A stretch of DNA of 64,000 nt from Prorocentrum cordatum (GCA_963575745.1 CAUYUJ010019948.1:546918-610917); one strand, 5' to 3'; numbered from the stretch's first letter, positions 1-14,263 are shown. Made by a program: numbers and translations. The notes: generated from the sequence alone by a model not told the origin.

Positions 1-766
1 AGCAATGTGAATGTGGATTGCGCTTCGCGCATGAGTGGACGTGTTAGCGAACACGCGTGCCGAGACAGCGGGCTTGTATTCCAAATGTATGTAGTAATGA
101 GACATGGGTACCATGACGCGCCGTACTGTCGTAACTCCTATTGCGCGTGGTGGCTGGTGCACTAGGTGTGCAAACATGCATGCGGGCTTGTGCACACAAA
201 ACACATGTGATAATATGCGATATGTGTGTACACGACATCCGACCAACACTGCATTGCATTGCATATGCATGTGTCTGGGCATGTGCCTGTATCCCGCCCT
301 GAAACCATGGCACCCGACTATACGACCACATCTACACACACGTCCCAACACCATGAATCCGTAGGCCGTCTCTCATCAACCTTCCCCTGCGTCTCCTCAT
401 CCTCCCCGTCATCAACCTCATCCGTCCCGCCCTCTTCCACTGGGGCGGCGCTAGGCCGCATTAGTTTCACACGTGCCCTTTGTTGAAGCGGCGTTTGGCC
501 GCACATGCACCAGTTGAGCAAACTGGCTCGACGCTGGTTGGTGCGACACGGACTGTTGCGCCTTGCGGCAAGTTGACCCAAGGCTCTCTTCGCCGCACGC
601 CACTCCCCAACCCTTCTATGTCCCCCACGCCGACCGCGTCATTCCGCACCCTGCTCCCCCATGGGTCCCGTCTCTGTGGCCGTGCGGGGTCGAGGGGTTA
701 CGGCAGCGTGGGCCAATCGAGGCCGCCGCTCGAGCCCCGTCCAGAGACGACGCTCAGGTTATTCTG

Positions 767-823
767 CCACGTGGCCCATGGCCCTGTCAGGTGCTGCATG
801 TGGCAGGGCCATGGGCCACGTGG
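767..823. repeat. 20-bp perfect inverted repeat (hairpin)
   Basis: Bases 767-786 (starting CCACGTGGCCCATGG) are the exact reverse complement of 804-823, separated by a 17-base loop. The stem is GC-rich and would be very stable in RNA or as a cruciform. No coding context explains it. Confidence 0.85.
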
Positions 824-2140
824 TGACGAGTTCCAATGTCGGCCGATGCACAAGCTGGGCCCAAGTAGGAGAGGCACCGATGAGAGACGGAGGGGGCAAG
901 CTGATGCATATGAATATGAAAATGGGGAACTAGAGCTCGAGAGATATATATATATATAGAGAGCGAGATACGCATACAGGCATGCACAACCACACAGAGA
1001 GAGAGAGCGATATATACCAACAACACCAGCAACAACAACAACAACAACAACACCAACAACACAACCAAACAAACAACATCCACACATAAATCTAGCTACT
1101 CGAGCATCCGTGGCCTGGCCCGTTTGCGATGCCCCTCGGGTCAGAACCAAGAATACGAGTACCACATTGACCATTCCATTGAGGCAGGGGTTTCATATGT
1201 AATGGTGGACGGGATTACGTTATTCCACAGGGAGGTGTACGAAAATATGCAGCGATCGCCACTGACCGAGGATATGGGGGGTGAATGGGAGGATGAAGGG
1301 AGGATGTGGGAATGGGGTGAAGATGACGGGGGAGGGGGGAGGGAATGCATTGGAAGTGGCGTTGTAGACCAAGGTGGAGGTGGGGACGGGGAGGGAGGGA
1401 GGGTTAGGAGGGGGGGGCACGCACACTCATGAAAACACATCTCCCAAGACGGCCTGGTTGCAACACTGGCCGTTCACCTAGGGCCAGGCGGCGATAGATG
1501 TACGCATCGGTCTTGCGCGCACGAGGCGGTAGGGCGATGGGCGAGGGTTCCGAGGGGGGGGGGGGGCGTGATTCTCGGGCACGCTCGAAACTCAGGCCCT
1601 GCATTCTGAGAGTGCAGGCGCGAGCGTGTCCGACCCATCCGCCCCCTCGGGAGGCCGACCCCATGGCTCTGCCAAACGAAGACCAGGCACGGTGGAGGCG
1701 CCTGCAGCTGGAGAAAAAAGCCACCGAGCGATCGAACGACATGAAGATACACGTATCTCAAAAGGGTCGAGAGTACAGAGGGGGAAACGGATGGCAATGG
1801 AAGGAAATTAACAAATAGAAAGAGAGTGAGAGAGAGTGTGTGCGATAACGAGAGATACACAACGCGAGAAAGACGGATAATATGGAGGTACACTAATCGC
1901 GATGGTATGCCATGCTATGCCCTGCTGTGCTAGACTCCACCCGCGCCCACTGCTACGCAATTTCTGATCCGCCCCCCAAAAAACAATCCGCAGCGCTATG
2001 CCGCGAAATGTTAAGATGCAGCGCTGTGCGCCGTTATGGTATGAGGTTCCGCGCTCATACACCACGGGACTCATTCCACGCACGACGTTGACCATCATAT
2101 AAAGATATATGTATATATGTATGTGTATATATGCAAGCAT

Positions 2141-2143
<3 letters not shown>

Positions 2144-2178
<35 letters not shown>
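2144..2178. repeat. TA microsatellite
   Basis: Uninterrupted alternating TA, about 35 bases. Confidence 0.95.
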
Positions 2179-2180
<2 letters not shown>

Positions 2181-2448
2181 TGCGAAGGCAAACAAGTTGT
2201 GCGACGTATCCGCGTGATACTGACCCAAAATAAAAACGTGCTTCACTATCTTGCAACATTTGCCACCCGCCAGATGCGCTGCACAATGTCGCAACATTCA
2301 CGGCTAAGCACGCTGCGCAACATCGCGGCGTCGCGCGCGCCGCCTCACCATGCTGCCACGCATCGGCTGTGGCACAACGCCAGAACAGCACAACACAACA
2401 ATAACATTACAAACCAACCAACGGGAGATCACGGCGCGCTCGAGGGAA

Positions 2449-2592
2449 CAACGCGGGAAATGTGCGGGAAATCCACGGGATGTTACAGGAAGTTTGCGGG
2501 AAGTTTGCGGGATGTTTGCGGGAAGGTTCGGGAACTTCGCGGGAAGTGTTCGGGGCGTTTGCGGGAAGTTTCGGGAACTTTGCGGGCGCTCG
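2449..2592. repeat. degenerate short tandem repeat, GCGGGAAGTTT type
   Basis: About a dozen imperfect copies of an 11-12 base unit (GCGGGAAGTTT, GCGGGATGTTT, TCGGGAACTTT and similar) run head to tail. They give low-complexity frames on both strands, which I do not regard as genes. Confidence 0.8.
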
Positions 2593-3329
2593 CAGGCGCG
2601 CCGCACATGCTAGCGCGCCGCCGTTCCGCCCGATCAGAGCCCGTCGCCGCGCGGGGGAATGTCGCCCTACAGTGCGAACCGCCTCCCTCGGCATATTCCT
2701 CGTCGCTCCTCCCCCTCCCTCCGATTTCTCGCGTCGCGCCGATCGGCCCTGGCCCGTTAAACAGCAGGAGCTGCCGCGCGAGAGTTACCAGTGAACGGCC
2801 AAATCTGCGGCGCCTCCGCCGACCCTCTCTCGTCGCCCACCGCCCCGCGCATGCGCGTCGCGCGTCGGGCGCGCATTGCGCGGCCACGCGTCGAAACAAG
2901 AGACTGCGCGCAGGCGGTGTCGTTCCGCGCGCAATGGCGCGATCGCGCTGCCGAAGTGGCCGCGGGCGTCGCGCGCCCGCGCCATCTTTTCCTAGATGTG
3001 CGCACTTTTGATCGTCCACCCTGCGCAGTCACGCAAAACGCCGACAACCCGCACGCGTAAAAAGTTACCTTTTTACCTTTTTGCCTTTTTGTAGTTCTCT
3101 TTTTATGGCGCAGTTCCCTTTTTCCCTAAAAAGTTCGCTTTTCACCCTAGTTCCCCAAAAAGTATGCTAAGTGACCTGTGGGCAGCGGGGAGATGCAATC
3201 CCCCCCCCCTCCCTCACGTTCGCTTTCACATTTCTCGATCTTCCCCATCCTCCTCCCCCTCCACCTTGCATTGTCTCTCTCTCACACCCTGGGGGGAGCC
3301 ACTACGTAAGTTGCCCCCCCTCATCCACA
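2593..3329. other. no gene seen; T-rich stretch at the end
   Basis: GC-rich sequence without recognisable coding content to about 3060. Then 3061-3160 is a T-rich block with repeated CCTTTTT-like words and several AAAAAGT words, followed by C/T-rich sequence. Confidence 0.5.
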
Positions 3330-6327
3330 TCATCCTCGTCGCCTCGTCATTCCTCCTCTGCTACTCTGCATCCTGCCCGAGTCCTCGTCGTACGTCTTCA
3401 CCGCAATGTCGCGGGTCTCGAAGCTCAGGACCTGCACGATCATCACGACGTCTCTACCATCAACTGCCGAGAAAGTAGGGATCGACAGGTAGCTGTAGAG
3501 CTCCAGGCAGGAGGCAAGCCACTGTCGCACAAGTTTCCCGCTCAGGGCAGACTGCTCGATCGCGCCTCCAACGTTGCCAACGCTGCCATCCCCTCCACCT
3601 CCACCGCCATGGCCAGCACCGTCGTCGTCAGGTTTGCCTGGTTTGCCAGCGCCAGGCGCTTTGCCACGCTTGTGAGGGGGTCCTGGAGGCTCACCGTCAT
3701 CCCCGTCATCTCCGCCATCATACTCGCCCCATCCTGCGTGCCAAGCACCGTCGTCGTTGTCTGCGCACTTGGCGATGTGCGACATGCTGTATACGCACCT
3801 CTCGAACCGTGACCGTGGCATCCGCACTGGTTTGTAGTTGCGACGCCTGGCGCGGCGAGGCAAGGGTACACGAATGATAGATTTGTAAGAGTGTCATAAT
3901 CTGCGGATGTCCGCGTCGACCACGCTGGGGAGGTCGTTCGCGTCATCGAGGTTCTGGCTCAGTCTCATCGTGCTGGCCAGCCAAGGCCACTCTGCCGCTC
4001 TCGCATGGGTCGCCGTTCTGGCCGCGACTGCATGCGGCCCCTCGGCCACACTATCGTCCATGGGGATCTGCAGCAGGCTCTGCACCTCAGCAGTCAGCTC
4101 AGGTGCCATCCCACTCCCGCCATGCTGAATAGCATCCACCTGATTTCTGAGCGAGCATCCTGGAGCCAAAAATTCGCATGATACTCTATGGTGTCGGATC
4201 AGTGGGGCATCGTTGAATTGCGCCACGCATCGGTCTCGAACCCCTGGTTCGCCTAGTCGGGCAAGAAGGTATGGAATTCTGTTCAAGTGCTTCAGCTTCC
4301 TTCCAGATAAGTGGTGCAATGCCCTGACGCACCCTTGGACTTCCGCGAGCTCAATGGCTGAAATCCCGAGCGACTGAGCTGTCCATCTGTTGGCTTCGTC
4401 GAGCCCCGCCCTCAAATGCTGCTGGGCAAAAGGATAAGCTTGCGCAAGTCGTCTGCCTTTGCTCGGACACGTCTCGAAACCGTCGTCGTCTGGCTCGTGG
4501 CACGGGCAACCTTGCCCCCAAGACATCAAAGTGCAAAGCCAGTCGCAGAACCATTTGACGATCCAGAATAAAGCCTTCCACCGAGGCGACGCCAACCCCT
4601 CTGTTGCCTCCCCCGCATACTCACCGATTCTGGCACCGTCGAAGAGAGCTGGATTCCATGCGGCAGCCAGGGTATCAAGTCCAGAGGCCAGCTCCTCGCA
4701 GCACGAAGTGTTTTCCAGCGCCAGTTTGCAAAGCCAGGAGGTTTCATTGATTCGATAATCGAAGCAGCTGCCAGTTTTGCACGACTCCTCAATTGCTCGA
4801 CCATATGTGCTTTCGCAATACCAAGCCTCGACATATGCACTACAGCTTTAAGTTTTTCCAACCACGATGGGAACCATATAGTGACGACAAGCCCCTGCGC
4901 AACAGCAAGTCCCAAAGGTGGCACCATCCTGGGCTCTGTAGGCACCGCTCGAAAAGATATGTCTGTTCAGGGCGTTCGGGGCGCTGGAACCTAGGATGTA
5001 GGAGTTCGTAGAAGTCTGGGAGTATATCTACAATGTCGGCGATGAGGCGTTCGGCCCCCTGGTCTGTCGCAATGGATCTCGTCCGGTTGCATAGACGCCT
5101 CATCGCGTTAAATGATGGCCCGAACATAAGAAATAGTTGCCAGAGCGTCGCCACTGTTTTACCAATTTTGTCCAAGAACTCCTCACCGAGCGACGCGCAC
5201 GGCAACAGTTTCCTCCGAGACACACCATCGACCCACATGTCAATACTTGCAGCGTGTAGCTCCAGGCCCCTTCGCTGAGGACTCGCATCGATGAACAGGT
5301 AGAAATTAATCTTATTAAGAGGCACTGTGCTCAGCAAGTCATCAAACATCTCTCGGTTCAACATCATGCCTACTATGTCGAGCCGAACCCTCGAAAGTCG
5401 CAACGTGTCGTAATTGATTGGCGGGAACTGGGGCGACACGGCCATGGAGACACCAGCGTAGTGTGCGAATGCTTTCTTAAATGCGTGCGCAGCTTGGTGG
5501 ATGCGTCTGATCTCCTTGCAAAGCCTCGAAGCCCCAAGCCAATTGATAACCAGTTCGGGGTCCCGCTCATCAAATCTGGCACGCGCCATGTCACGACCCT
5601 GCCGATGGAGACACGATAAGTCAACCTCACTCGATGTATTTAGAAGGTGCCTCCTGATCCTCTTGATTTCTCTGCCTGAGGGTTCGTCTCGCAGTAGTTG
5701 TGCCCTGGGGGCGCGGTGGGAGAATATGAGCACGCAATGAAACATCATGCTCTGGCCAGTCAATATTCTGCCAGCTAGGGCGGGAGACAACTCGCACACT
5801 GCATCAATTTTGCACGCACACGACCATTCCAGCATACGTGAGAGGAAATGAAAACGTGCAGCGTGCCTGCGAACATCTTCGCGCGTGAGGCCACGCGCCT
5901 TGCAAACTCGAATCAGCTCTGCGACCTCAGGGATCACAGGGACAGGAACTTCAAACTGAATAAAGCTGGTGGCCACATATGTTGTCATTCCGATTGCTGA
6001 TGTCGTTGCCGAATGTTGGCGAGAAAGGTAGGTCAAGAAGGGCATGCACTCATGATGAGGGTTGCTGTTGGCCTCCGTGCCGCTGACTATGTGATATTTG
6101 TATTCAACAGCCCCGACAACTTGCCCCCCTTCAGGAACTGCGTCACTAAGATGACCTCTTGGAAATACATTCTGCCACAAGCCCGACCCAGACGCCACAA
6201 TCAAACAGAAACGTGAGGGGCCAATCATCTTCGGCTGTCTGGGTCTCCGATTTCCAGGGCGTCGATCACCAATCACAATTGGTTCTGAGTCATCATCTTG
6301 ATCAGATCCGTCGAACACCACATCCAT
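3330..6327 (-). pseudogene. broken copy of an amplified dinoflagellate protein family, function unknown
   Basis: Read on the minus strand, one long protein runs from an ATG at 6327 but changes frame twice. The first 495-residue frame gives way near 4870-4880, at the step from a motif GWCHLWDLLLRRGLSSL to WFPSWLEKLKAVV. A second frame covers ANWRWKTLRAA and is left near 4695. The third frame carries a cysteine-histidine stretch (CPCH, then CPSKGRR), the run RIPYLLARLGEPGVRDRC, and PMDDSVAEGPHAVAAR. An in-frame TGA at 3894-3896 ends it, yet the same frame stays open to 3330 and includes an Asp/Gly-rich linker. I know the C-terminal motifs from many dinoflagellate predictions; no enzyme activity is known to me. 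The clean protein sequence around each break argues for a recently decayed or mis-sequenced copy. Whether 3330-3893 belongs to it is uncertain. Confidence 0.7.
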
Positions 6328-6925
6328 CTATTCTGTTTAACAGGACGGTGGATATATTTACATGATGGAGTGGAAGGACGGGAAAGGGTGGGCCAGACGG
6401 CTGCGGCCTTGCTTCGTTGTGTTTCCCCCTCCTTCCACAATCCTCAGCTTCCCTCGCAATCCCACTCTGCCTAGCTTGGTCTCCTCCCTATCCTGCTCAT
6501 CGCTCTGAATGCTCTTGATTATCCCCTGTCTCTCGCTCCCCGACGCCATCCCCCCACCTCCCGCTCATCTTGTGACGCCCTTCCACTTCGAACCGCCAAC
6601 CCCGCTCTTCTTTCGCAGTTTGCATCAATGACCCCCCTCCTTCCGATTCCTGATGTTGCTCCTCTTCTTCCTGGTCTTTCCGTTCCTGATCCTGTTCTTG
6701 TTCCTCTTCCGAGCTTTCTACACCCCTCTTCCGATTCCTAATCCGTCTTCTTACCGTTGTCTGCCACTGGAACCTACGCTGCCTACAGCGAAACTATGAG
6801 TCTGCAAGCTATGAACCCAAACAGGCAACCCACACGGGGAAGTATGAATCAGATTGGGGCTAAACCGAACCACGATGAACCAAACGGGGGATACCAACCT
6901 GTTGATTAATTCCAAGTGCCTGTCT
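6328..6925. other. intergenic, no gene seen
   Basis: C/T-rich sequence upstream of the minus-strand pseudogene, with repeated TTCCTGAT-type words at 6645-6745. Promoter elements could not be recognised, as expected for dinoflagellates, which usually lack TATA boxes. Confidence 0.5.
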
Positions 6926-9900
6926 CACCAAAAAGACTCGTGCTCCAGGTGAGGCCCAATCGATAGGAGCATACGTAAAACACATGGGATTGGAACCACT
7001 CCTGTTGCCTTCTGAAGCCTCCTGCTCCTGGGGCCTCTCGGGGCCTCCTGTTGCCTTCCGAGGCCTCCTGGCGCTTCCTGTTGCCTCCTGGGGCCTCCTG
7101 TGGTTTCCTGAGGCCTTCTGGAGCTTCCTGGGGCCTCCTGGAGCCTCTTGGGACATCCTGTGGCCTCTTGAGTCTTTCTGTGGCCTCCTGATGCCTCCTG
7201 GGACCTCATGATGTCTCCTGGGGCCTCCTGGAGCCTGTTGGAGCTTCCTGTGGCATCCAGAGAAGAATATGCGCCCACGAGCCTGGCCACCAAAACAAGC
7301 AAACCGATCGAGACATCTTCAAAATCTGGCCCACCTGGGGGGTGAAAATGAGCGCCTCGCTCGAGACATCCTCCAAATCTGCTCCGAAAGCGAAGGATGC
7401 TGGCACAGAAAACAGGCAAACCGCTCGAGACATCCCACAAAATTCCGCGAACGGGACCCCGTGAAATACCCCCCCGCCGCCCCCCTTAGAGTGCTGAGAC
7501 GAGCGAATCGCCTGAGACATCCTCCAAATCTGCTCCGAAAACGAAACATGTTGGATCAGAAAATGGCCAAACCGCCTGAGACATCCCCACAAAATTCCGC
7601 GAACGGGACCCCGTGAAATACCCCGCCGCCGCCCCCCTTAGATTGCTGAGACGAGCGAATCGCCTGAGTCTGAGTGATGACTGAGTCTGAGTGATGAGAG
7701 AGCATGAGTGAGTCTGAGTGATGAGTGAATCTGAGTGGTGAGTCTGAGTGATGAGTGGTGTGTCTGAGTGAGGACTGAGTCTGAGTGATGAGTGAGTCTT
7801 GATGGTCTGAGTGATGAGTGAGTGGGGAATCAAAAACCCCATCTTTGGATATGGGGAATCAAGAACCCCATCTTAGGATATGGGGAATAACTTACGTGTG
7901 AGTCTGAGTGATGGGTGTGGTGTTCTGCCCTGTTCTGTGTCCTTCCGGCGCGGTCCGCCAATAACAAGAACCCCATCTTTGGATATGGGGAATTGATCAC
8001 TGCGTGGAGCTCCCCATATGTGCATCTATTCGCATGGACCTGTCCGCCGTGAATGTCTAGGCGCAAGAGCTTTCGAATATACACGGGCTTCAGTTGTGAC
8101 GGTCTGGACATAAATCTAACTGCGAATGAATTGGAGTGTGAATGAGCCTCAGTAGTACAAGCGCGTCTTTGTGCATGAGCCTGGGGCCTCCTGGGGCCTC
8201 CTGAAACCTACTGGGGCTTCCTGGGGTCTCCAGGAGCCTCTTGGGACCTCCTGGGACCTCCTAGGAAGGTTTCGTGCCCCAGGGGAGGCGCAATATATAG
8301 CAACAGACGTACATAAAACATTGCGGATTAGAGCCACAGGAGAAGGGCAATCTATAGGAACACGCGTAAAACACCAAGGACTCGTGCCCCAGGAGAGGCC
8401 CAATCCATAGGAACATGAGTAAAACATTTAGGATTGTGTACACAGGAGAAGGACTATCTATAGAAACATACGTAGAACATCAAAGAATCGTGCTCCAGGT
8501 GAGGCCCAATCGATAGGAGCATACGTAAAACACATGGGATTGGAGCCACTCCTGTTGCCTTCTGAAGCCTCCTGCTCCTGGGGCCTCTCGGGGCTTCCTG
8601 TTGCCTTCCGAGGCCTCCTGGCGCTTCCTGTTGCCTCGTGGGGCCTCCTGTGGTTTCCTGAGGCCGTCCGGAGCTTCCTGGGGCCTCCTGGAGCCTCTTG
8701 GGACATCCTGTGGCCTCTTGAGTCTTTCTGTGGCCTCCTGATGCCTCCTGGGACCTCATGATGTCTCCTGGGGCCTCCTGGAGCCTCCTGTGGCATCCAG
8801 AGAAGAATATGCGCCCACGAGCCTGGCCACCAAAACAAGCAAACCGATCGAGACATCCTCAAAATCTGGCCCACCTGGGGGGTGAAAATGAGCGCCTCGC
8901 TCGAGACATCCTCCAAATCTGCTCCGAAAGCGAAGGATGTTGGGACAGAAAACAGGCAAACCGCTCGAGACATCCCCACAAAATTCCGCGAACGGGACCC
9001 CGTGAAATACCCCCCGCCGCCCCCCTTAGAGTGCTGAGACGAGCGAATCGCCTGAGACATCCTCCAAATCTGCTCCGAAAACGAAACATGTTGGATCAGA
9101 AAATGGCCAAACCGCCTGAGACATCCCCACAAAATTCCGCGAACGGGACCCCGTGAAATACCCCCCCGCCGCCCCCCTTAGATTGCTGAGACGAGCGAAT
9201 CGCCTGAGTCTGAGTGATGACTGAGTCTGAGTGATGAGAGAGCATGAGTAAGTCTGAGTGATGAGTGAATCTGAGTGGTGAGTCTGAGTGATGAGTGATG
9301 AGTGATGGGTGTGGTGTTCTGTCCTGTTCTGTGTCCTTCCGGCGCGGTCCGCCAATAACAAGAACCCCATCTTTGGATATGGGGAATAAATCTTTGGATA
9401 TGGGGAACAAGAACCCCATCTTTAGATATGGGGAACAAGAAGTGCATCTATTCGCATGGACCTGTCCGCCGTGAATGTCTAGGCGCAAGAGCTTTCGAAT
9501 ATACACGGGCTTCAGTTGTGACGGTCAGGACATAAATCTAACCGCGAATGAATTGGAGTGTGAATGAGCCTCAGTAGTACAAGCGCGTCTTTGTGCATGA
9601 GCCTCGGGCCTCCTGGGGCCTCCTGAAACCTACTGGGGCTTCCTGGGGTCTCCAGGAGCCTCTTGGGGCCTCCTGGGACCTCCTAGGGAGGTTTCGTGTC
9701 CCAGGAGAAACGCAATATATAGCAACAGACGTACATAAACCATTGCGGATTCGTGCCACAGGAGAAGGGCAATATATAGGAACACGCGTCAAACACCTAG
9801 GACTCGTGCCCCAGGAGAGGCCCAATATATATAATCTAGTATTATATAATATATATTATATATAGATATATATAGGAACATACGTAAAATATGTTAGGAT

Positions 9901-10975
9901 TGTGTAAAACAGAGAAGGAAAATCTATAAGAAAACATACGTAAAACATCAAAAGACTCGTGTCCAGGTGGGCCCAATCGATCGCGCGCATTACGTAAAAC
10001 ACATGGGATGGGCCACACCTGTTGCCTTCTGAAAGCCTCTGACTCCTGGCCGCTCTCGGAGGGGCCTTCCTGGTGCCTTCCCGAGGCCTCCGGCGCTTCC
10101 TGTTGACTCGTGGGGCCTCTGTGGTTCCCGAGCCGTCCGGGAGCTTCCATGGGGCATCCTGGATATCCTGGAGCCTCTGGAATCCTGTGGCCTCTTTAGT
10201 TTTTCTGTGGCCTCCTGATGCCTACTGGGACCTCATGTGGTCTCCTGGGGCCTCCTGGAGCCTGTTGGAGCCTCCTGTGGCATCCTGAGAAGAATCTGCG
10301 CCCACGAGCCTGGCCACCAAAACAAGCAAACCGATCGAGACATCCTCAAAATCTGGCCCACCTGGGGGTGAAAATGAGCGCCTCGCTCGAGACATCCTCC
10401 AAATCTGCTCCGAAAGCGAAGGATGCTGGCACAGAAAACAGGCAAACCGCTCGAGACATCCCCACAAAATTCCGCGAACGGGACCCCGTGAAATACCCCC
10501 CCGCCGCCCCCCTTAGAGTGCTGAGACAAGCGAAACGCCTGAGACATCCTCCAAATCTGCTCCGAAAACGAAACATGTTGGATCAGAAAATGGCCAAACC
10601 GCCTGAGACATCCCCACAAAATTCCGCGAACGGGACCCCGTGAAATACCCCCCCGCCGCCCCCCTTAGATTGCTGAGACGAGCGAATCGCCTGAGTCTGA
10701 GTGATGATTGAGTCTGAGTGATGAGAGAGCATGAGTGAGTCTGAGTGATGAGTGAATCTGAGTGGTGAGTCTGAGTGATGAGTGGTGGGTGTGGTGTTCT
10801 GTCCTGTGTCCTTCCGGCGCGGTCCGCCAATAACAAGAACCCCATCTTTGGATATGGGGATCTGTGTCCTTCCGGCGCGGTCCGCCAATAACAAGAACCC
10901 CATCTTTGGATATGGGGAAAACCCCATCTTTGGATATGGGGAATCAAGAACCCCATCTTAGGATATGGGGAATAA
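6926..10975. repeat. three tandem copies of a ~1.5-kb composite repeat
   Basis: The landmark CGTGCTCCAGGTGAGGCCCA and what follows recurs at about 6940, 8490 and (diverged) 9955, so the period is about 1.47-1.55 kb; the third copy is shortened. Each copy holds in order: a block of CCTCCTGGGGC-type decamers, a block in which the motif GAGACATCCTCC (reverse complement of GGAGGATGTCTC) recurs every 60-75 bases, a GAGTCTGAGTGAT microsatellite, and several ~28-base units containing the hairpin CCCCATCTTTGGATATGGGG. Open frames through it read as repetitive peptides and are not taken as genes. Confidence 0.85.
7846..7992. repeat. hairpin-bearing units with CCCCAT/ATGGGG arms
   Basis: Three copies of a unit with arms CCCCAT and ATGGGG around a short loop, at about 7848, 7876 and 7970. 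Similar copies occur at 9365, 9416, 10851, 10899, 10922 and 10950, one degenerate at 9388. They are part of the 1.5-kb repeat. Confidence 0.8.
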
Positions 10976-10983
10976 CTTACGTG

Positions 10984-12386
<1,403 letters not shown>

Positions 12387-13202
12387 GAGGTTTATTATCG
12401 TCGGCAATTTTTTATCATCGGCAGTGGTCGATAGCAACTCCTGAGCTCTCCCGGAACACGGCGGCGCGCAAATGATGCGCATTTTTCTGAAAAACTTCAT
12501 TTGGAAAACAAATATTTTATTTAATTGCGAATTCCATTGAAATCTTGTCGAATTTGCGAAATCGAGCCGCCAGGCGCTTGAGTGCCACGCTGCGTTCGAG
12601 ATTTAGGCGAAAACGCGTGCGACGCAATTTTCTCACGGCGCGCATTTTTTTTTTTTTTTGAACAACCTTATTTTGACAAAAAAATTATATTTAGTTGCGA
12701 ATTCCATTGAAATCCTTTCGAAATTGCGCATTCGAACCCGCGCGCGCCTGAATGCCACGCTGCGCTCGATATTCGGGCAACAGCGCGTGCGACGCAAATT
12801 TCCCATAAATGCGTCGCGTGCGCTTTTGCCCAAATAGCGAACGCAGCGTGGCATTCAGGCGCGCGTGGGTTAGAATTCGCCATTTCGAAAGGATTTCGAT
12901 GTAATTCGCAACCAAATATGATATTTTTCTGTCAAAACATTTTTTCTAAAAAAAGCGCGTCATGAGAAAATTGCGTCGCACGCGCTTTCGCTTAAATCTC
13001 GAACGTAATGCGGCATTCAAGCGCCTGGCGGCTCGATTTCGCAATTTTGGAAGGATTACAATGGAATTCGCAATTAAAAGTATGTTCTTTTCAACTTTTT
13101 CAAAAAATGCGCATCATTTGCGTGCCGCCGTCTTCCGGGAGAGCTCAGGAGTTGCGATTGACCGCTGCCGATGATTAAAAACTGCCGACGATAATAAACC
13201 TC
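12387..13202. mobile_element. ~816-bp foldback (MITE-like) element
   Basis: The left end, beginning GAGGTTTATTATCGTCGGCA, is the reverse complement of the right end, finishing TGCCGACGATAATAAACCTC. The inverted similarity continues inward, with divergence, to a centre near 12803, where ACGCA and TGCGT flank a short AT-rich loop. Each arm is itself made of two diverged ~140-base units, recognisable by TTGCGAATTCCATTGAAATC, a stretch like GAATGCCACGCTGCG, and GCGTGCGACGCAA. There is no transposase, so it is non-autonomous if mobile. No clear target-site duplication was found; a partial extra copy of the right end lies at 13203-13250. Confidence 0.75.
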
Positions 13203-13336
13203 AGCCGATGATAAAAAAAAAAAACATGCCGACGATAATGAACCTCAGAGGAGCGCGCGGCGGGAGAGAGAGGGAGAGTCTCACCTCTCTCTCTCTCTCT
13301 CTCTCCCTCTCTCCTCTTTCTCTCACTATCTCTCTC

Positions 13337-13562
13337 TGCTCAAGGTGAGCTGCTGAAGCAGAGCTGCTCAAGCAGATGGCTGCTCAGAGAGCAGAACCAG
13401 ACAATGAGACCTTCGAGAATGTCTCAAGCGAACCCAGTGTTTCTTCGAAGATGTCTCAAGCGAATCAAGCATGTTTTCAATGATGTCTGAGGCGAAGCGA
13501 ACAATTCTGCAATAACGTCTCGAGGGAGACCAACTGTTGATTCGAGGAAATCTCAAGCAACA
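13337..13562. repeat. left copy of a 226-bp direct duplication
   Basis: This segment aligns without gaps to 17472-17697, with about seven substitutions by eye (~97% identity). Both copies are preceded by a CT tract and begin TGCTCAAGGTGAGCTGC. The later part is made of degenerate 32-bp units with the GATGTCTCAAGCGAA core. The two copies bracket the retroelement between them. Confidence 0.9.
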
Positions 13563-13576
13563 TGATTATCCTTGAG

Positions 13577-13579
13577 ATC

Positions 13580-13612
<33 letters not shown>

Positions 13613-13622
13613 TCCCTCTCTC

Positions 13623-13673
<51 letters not shown>

Positions 13674-13690
13674 TCTCTCACTCGGGGGAG
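13577..13690. repeat. CT microsatellite at the 3' end of retroelement 1
   Basis: Interrupted CT repeats, reading as a GA tail in the sense of the element. Confidence 0.95.
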
Positions 13691-13856
13691 GGGGAGGCGA
13701 GGTCCCCAGCGCCCTGCCCCAACCTGCCGGGCGACCCCGGAGCAGGCGGCGGGGGCAGGTGCAAAACCACCTCGGGCAGGCCACCTGCGCCGACAGTCGC
13801 CTTGAGCGAAAATCAGCGCGGGCAAAGCGAAGCGGGCGCAAACTGAGCAGGAGAGG

Positions 13857-13915
13857 GAGGAGGAGGAGGAGGAGGAGGAGGAGGAGGAGGAGGAGGAGGA
13901 GGAGGAGGAGGAGGA
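13857..13915. repeat. GGA microsatellite
   Basis: Pure GGA/GAG repeat in the 3' untranslated part of retroelement 1. Confidence 0.95.
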
Positions 13916-14263
13916 GCGGCCAGCCAGGGGAAGGGGAGGGAGGGGCAAGGGACGGGGGCGGTCGGAAGGTGGCGGTCGTTGCGGGGGCCGTGGGGGTCGT
14001 AGTGGGTGGGGGCGGCAGCCGCGGTGGTGGCCGAAGTGGTCGTGGTGGTCGTGATGGTGGCCGTCGTCGCCGTGGCCGTCCGCAGTGGTCGCCGCAGTGG
14101 TCGTGGCGGTGGGCGAGCGTAGTGGTGGTGGTGGGCGTGGTTGTCGCAGTGGTCGCAGGGCAGCGGTCGTGGTAGTCGTCGTGGTGGTCGTAGTGGGCGT
14201 GAGGCGGGCGTGCTAATGGTCGCCGCGGTGGTGGCTGTGGTCGAGTCGGAGCCGGTGGGTTGC

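Larger units (their letters stand above)
1..2440. other. stretch without a recognisable gene
   Basis: No reading frame here shows recognisable protein sequence on either strand; the open frames are short and rich in simple repeats. It contains a strong hairpin (767-823), a short AAC-rich tract (about 1019-1062) and TA tracts (945-960, 2144-2178). Nothing resembling a tRNA or rRNA was seen. Confidence 0.6.

Noticed and set aside
4150-4166. TTTTTGGCTCCAG on the minus strand resembling a spliced leader
   Set aside because: It is coding sequence (EFLAPG) within a conserved block of the family pseudogene.
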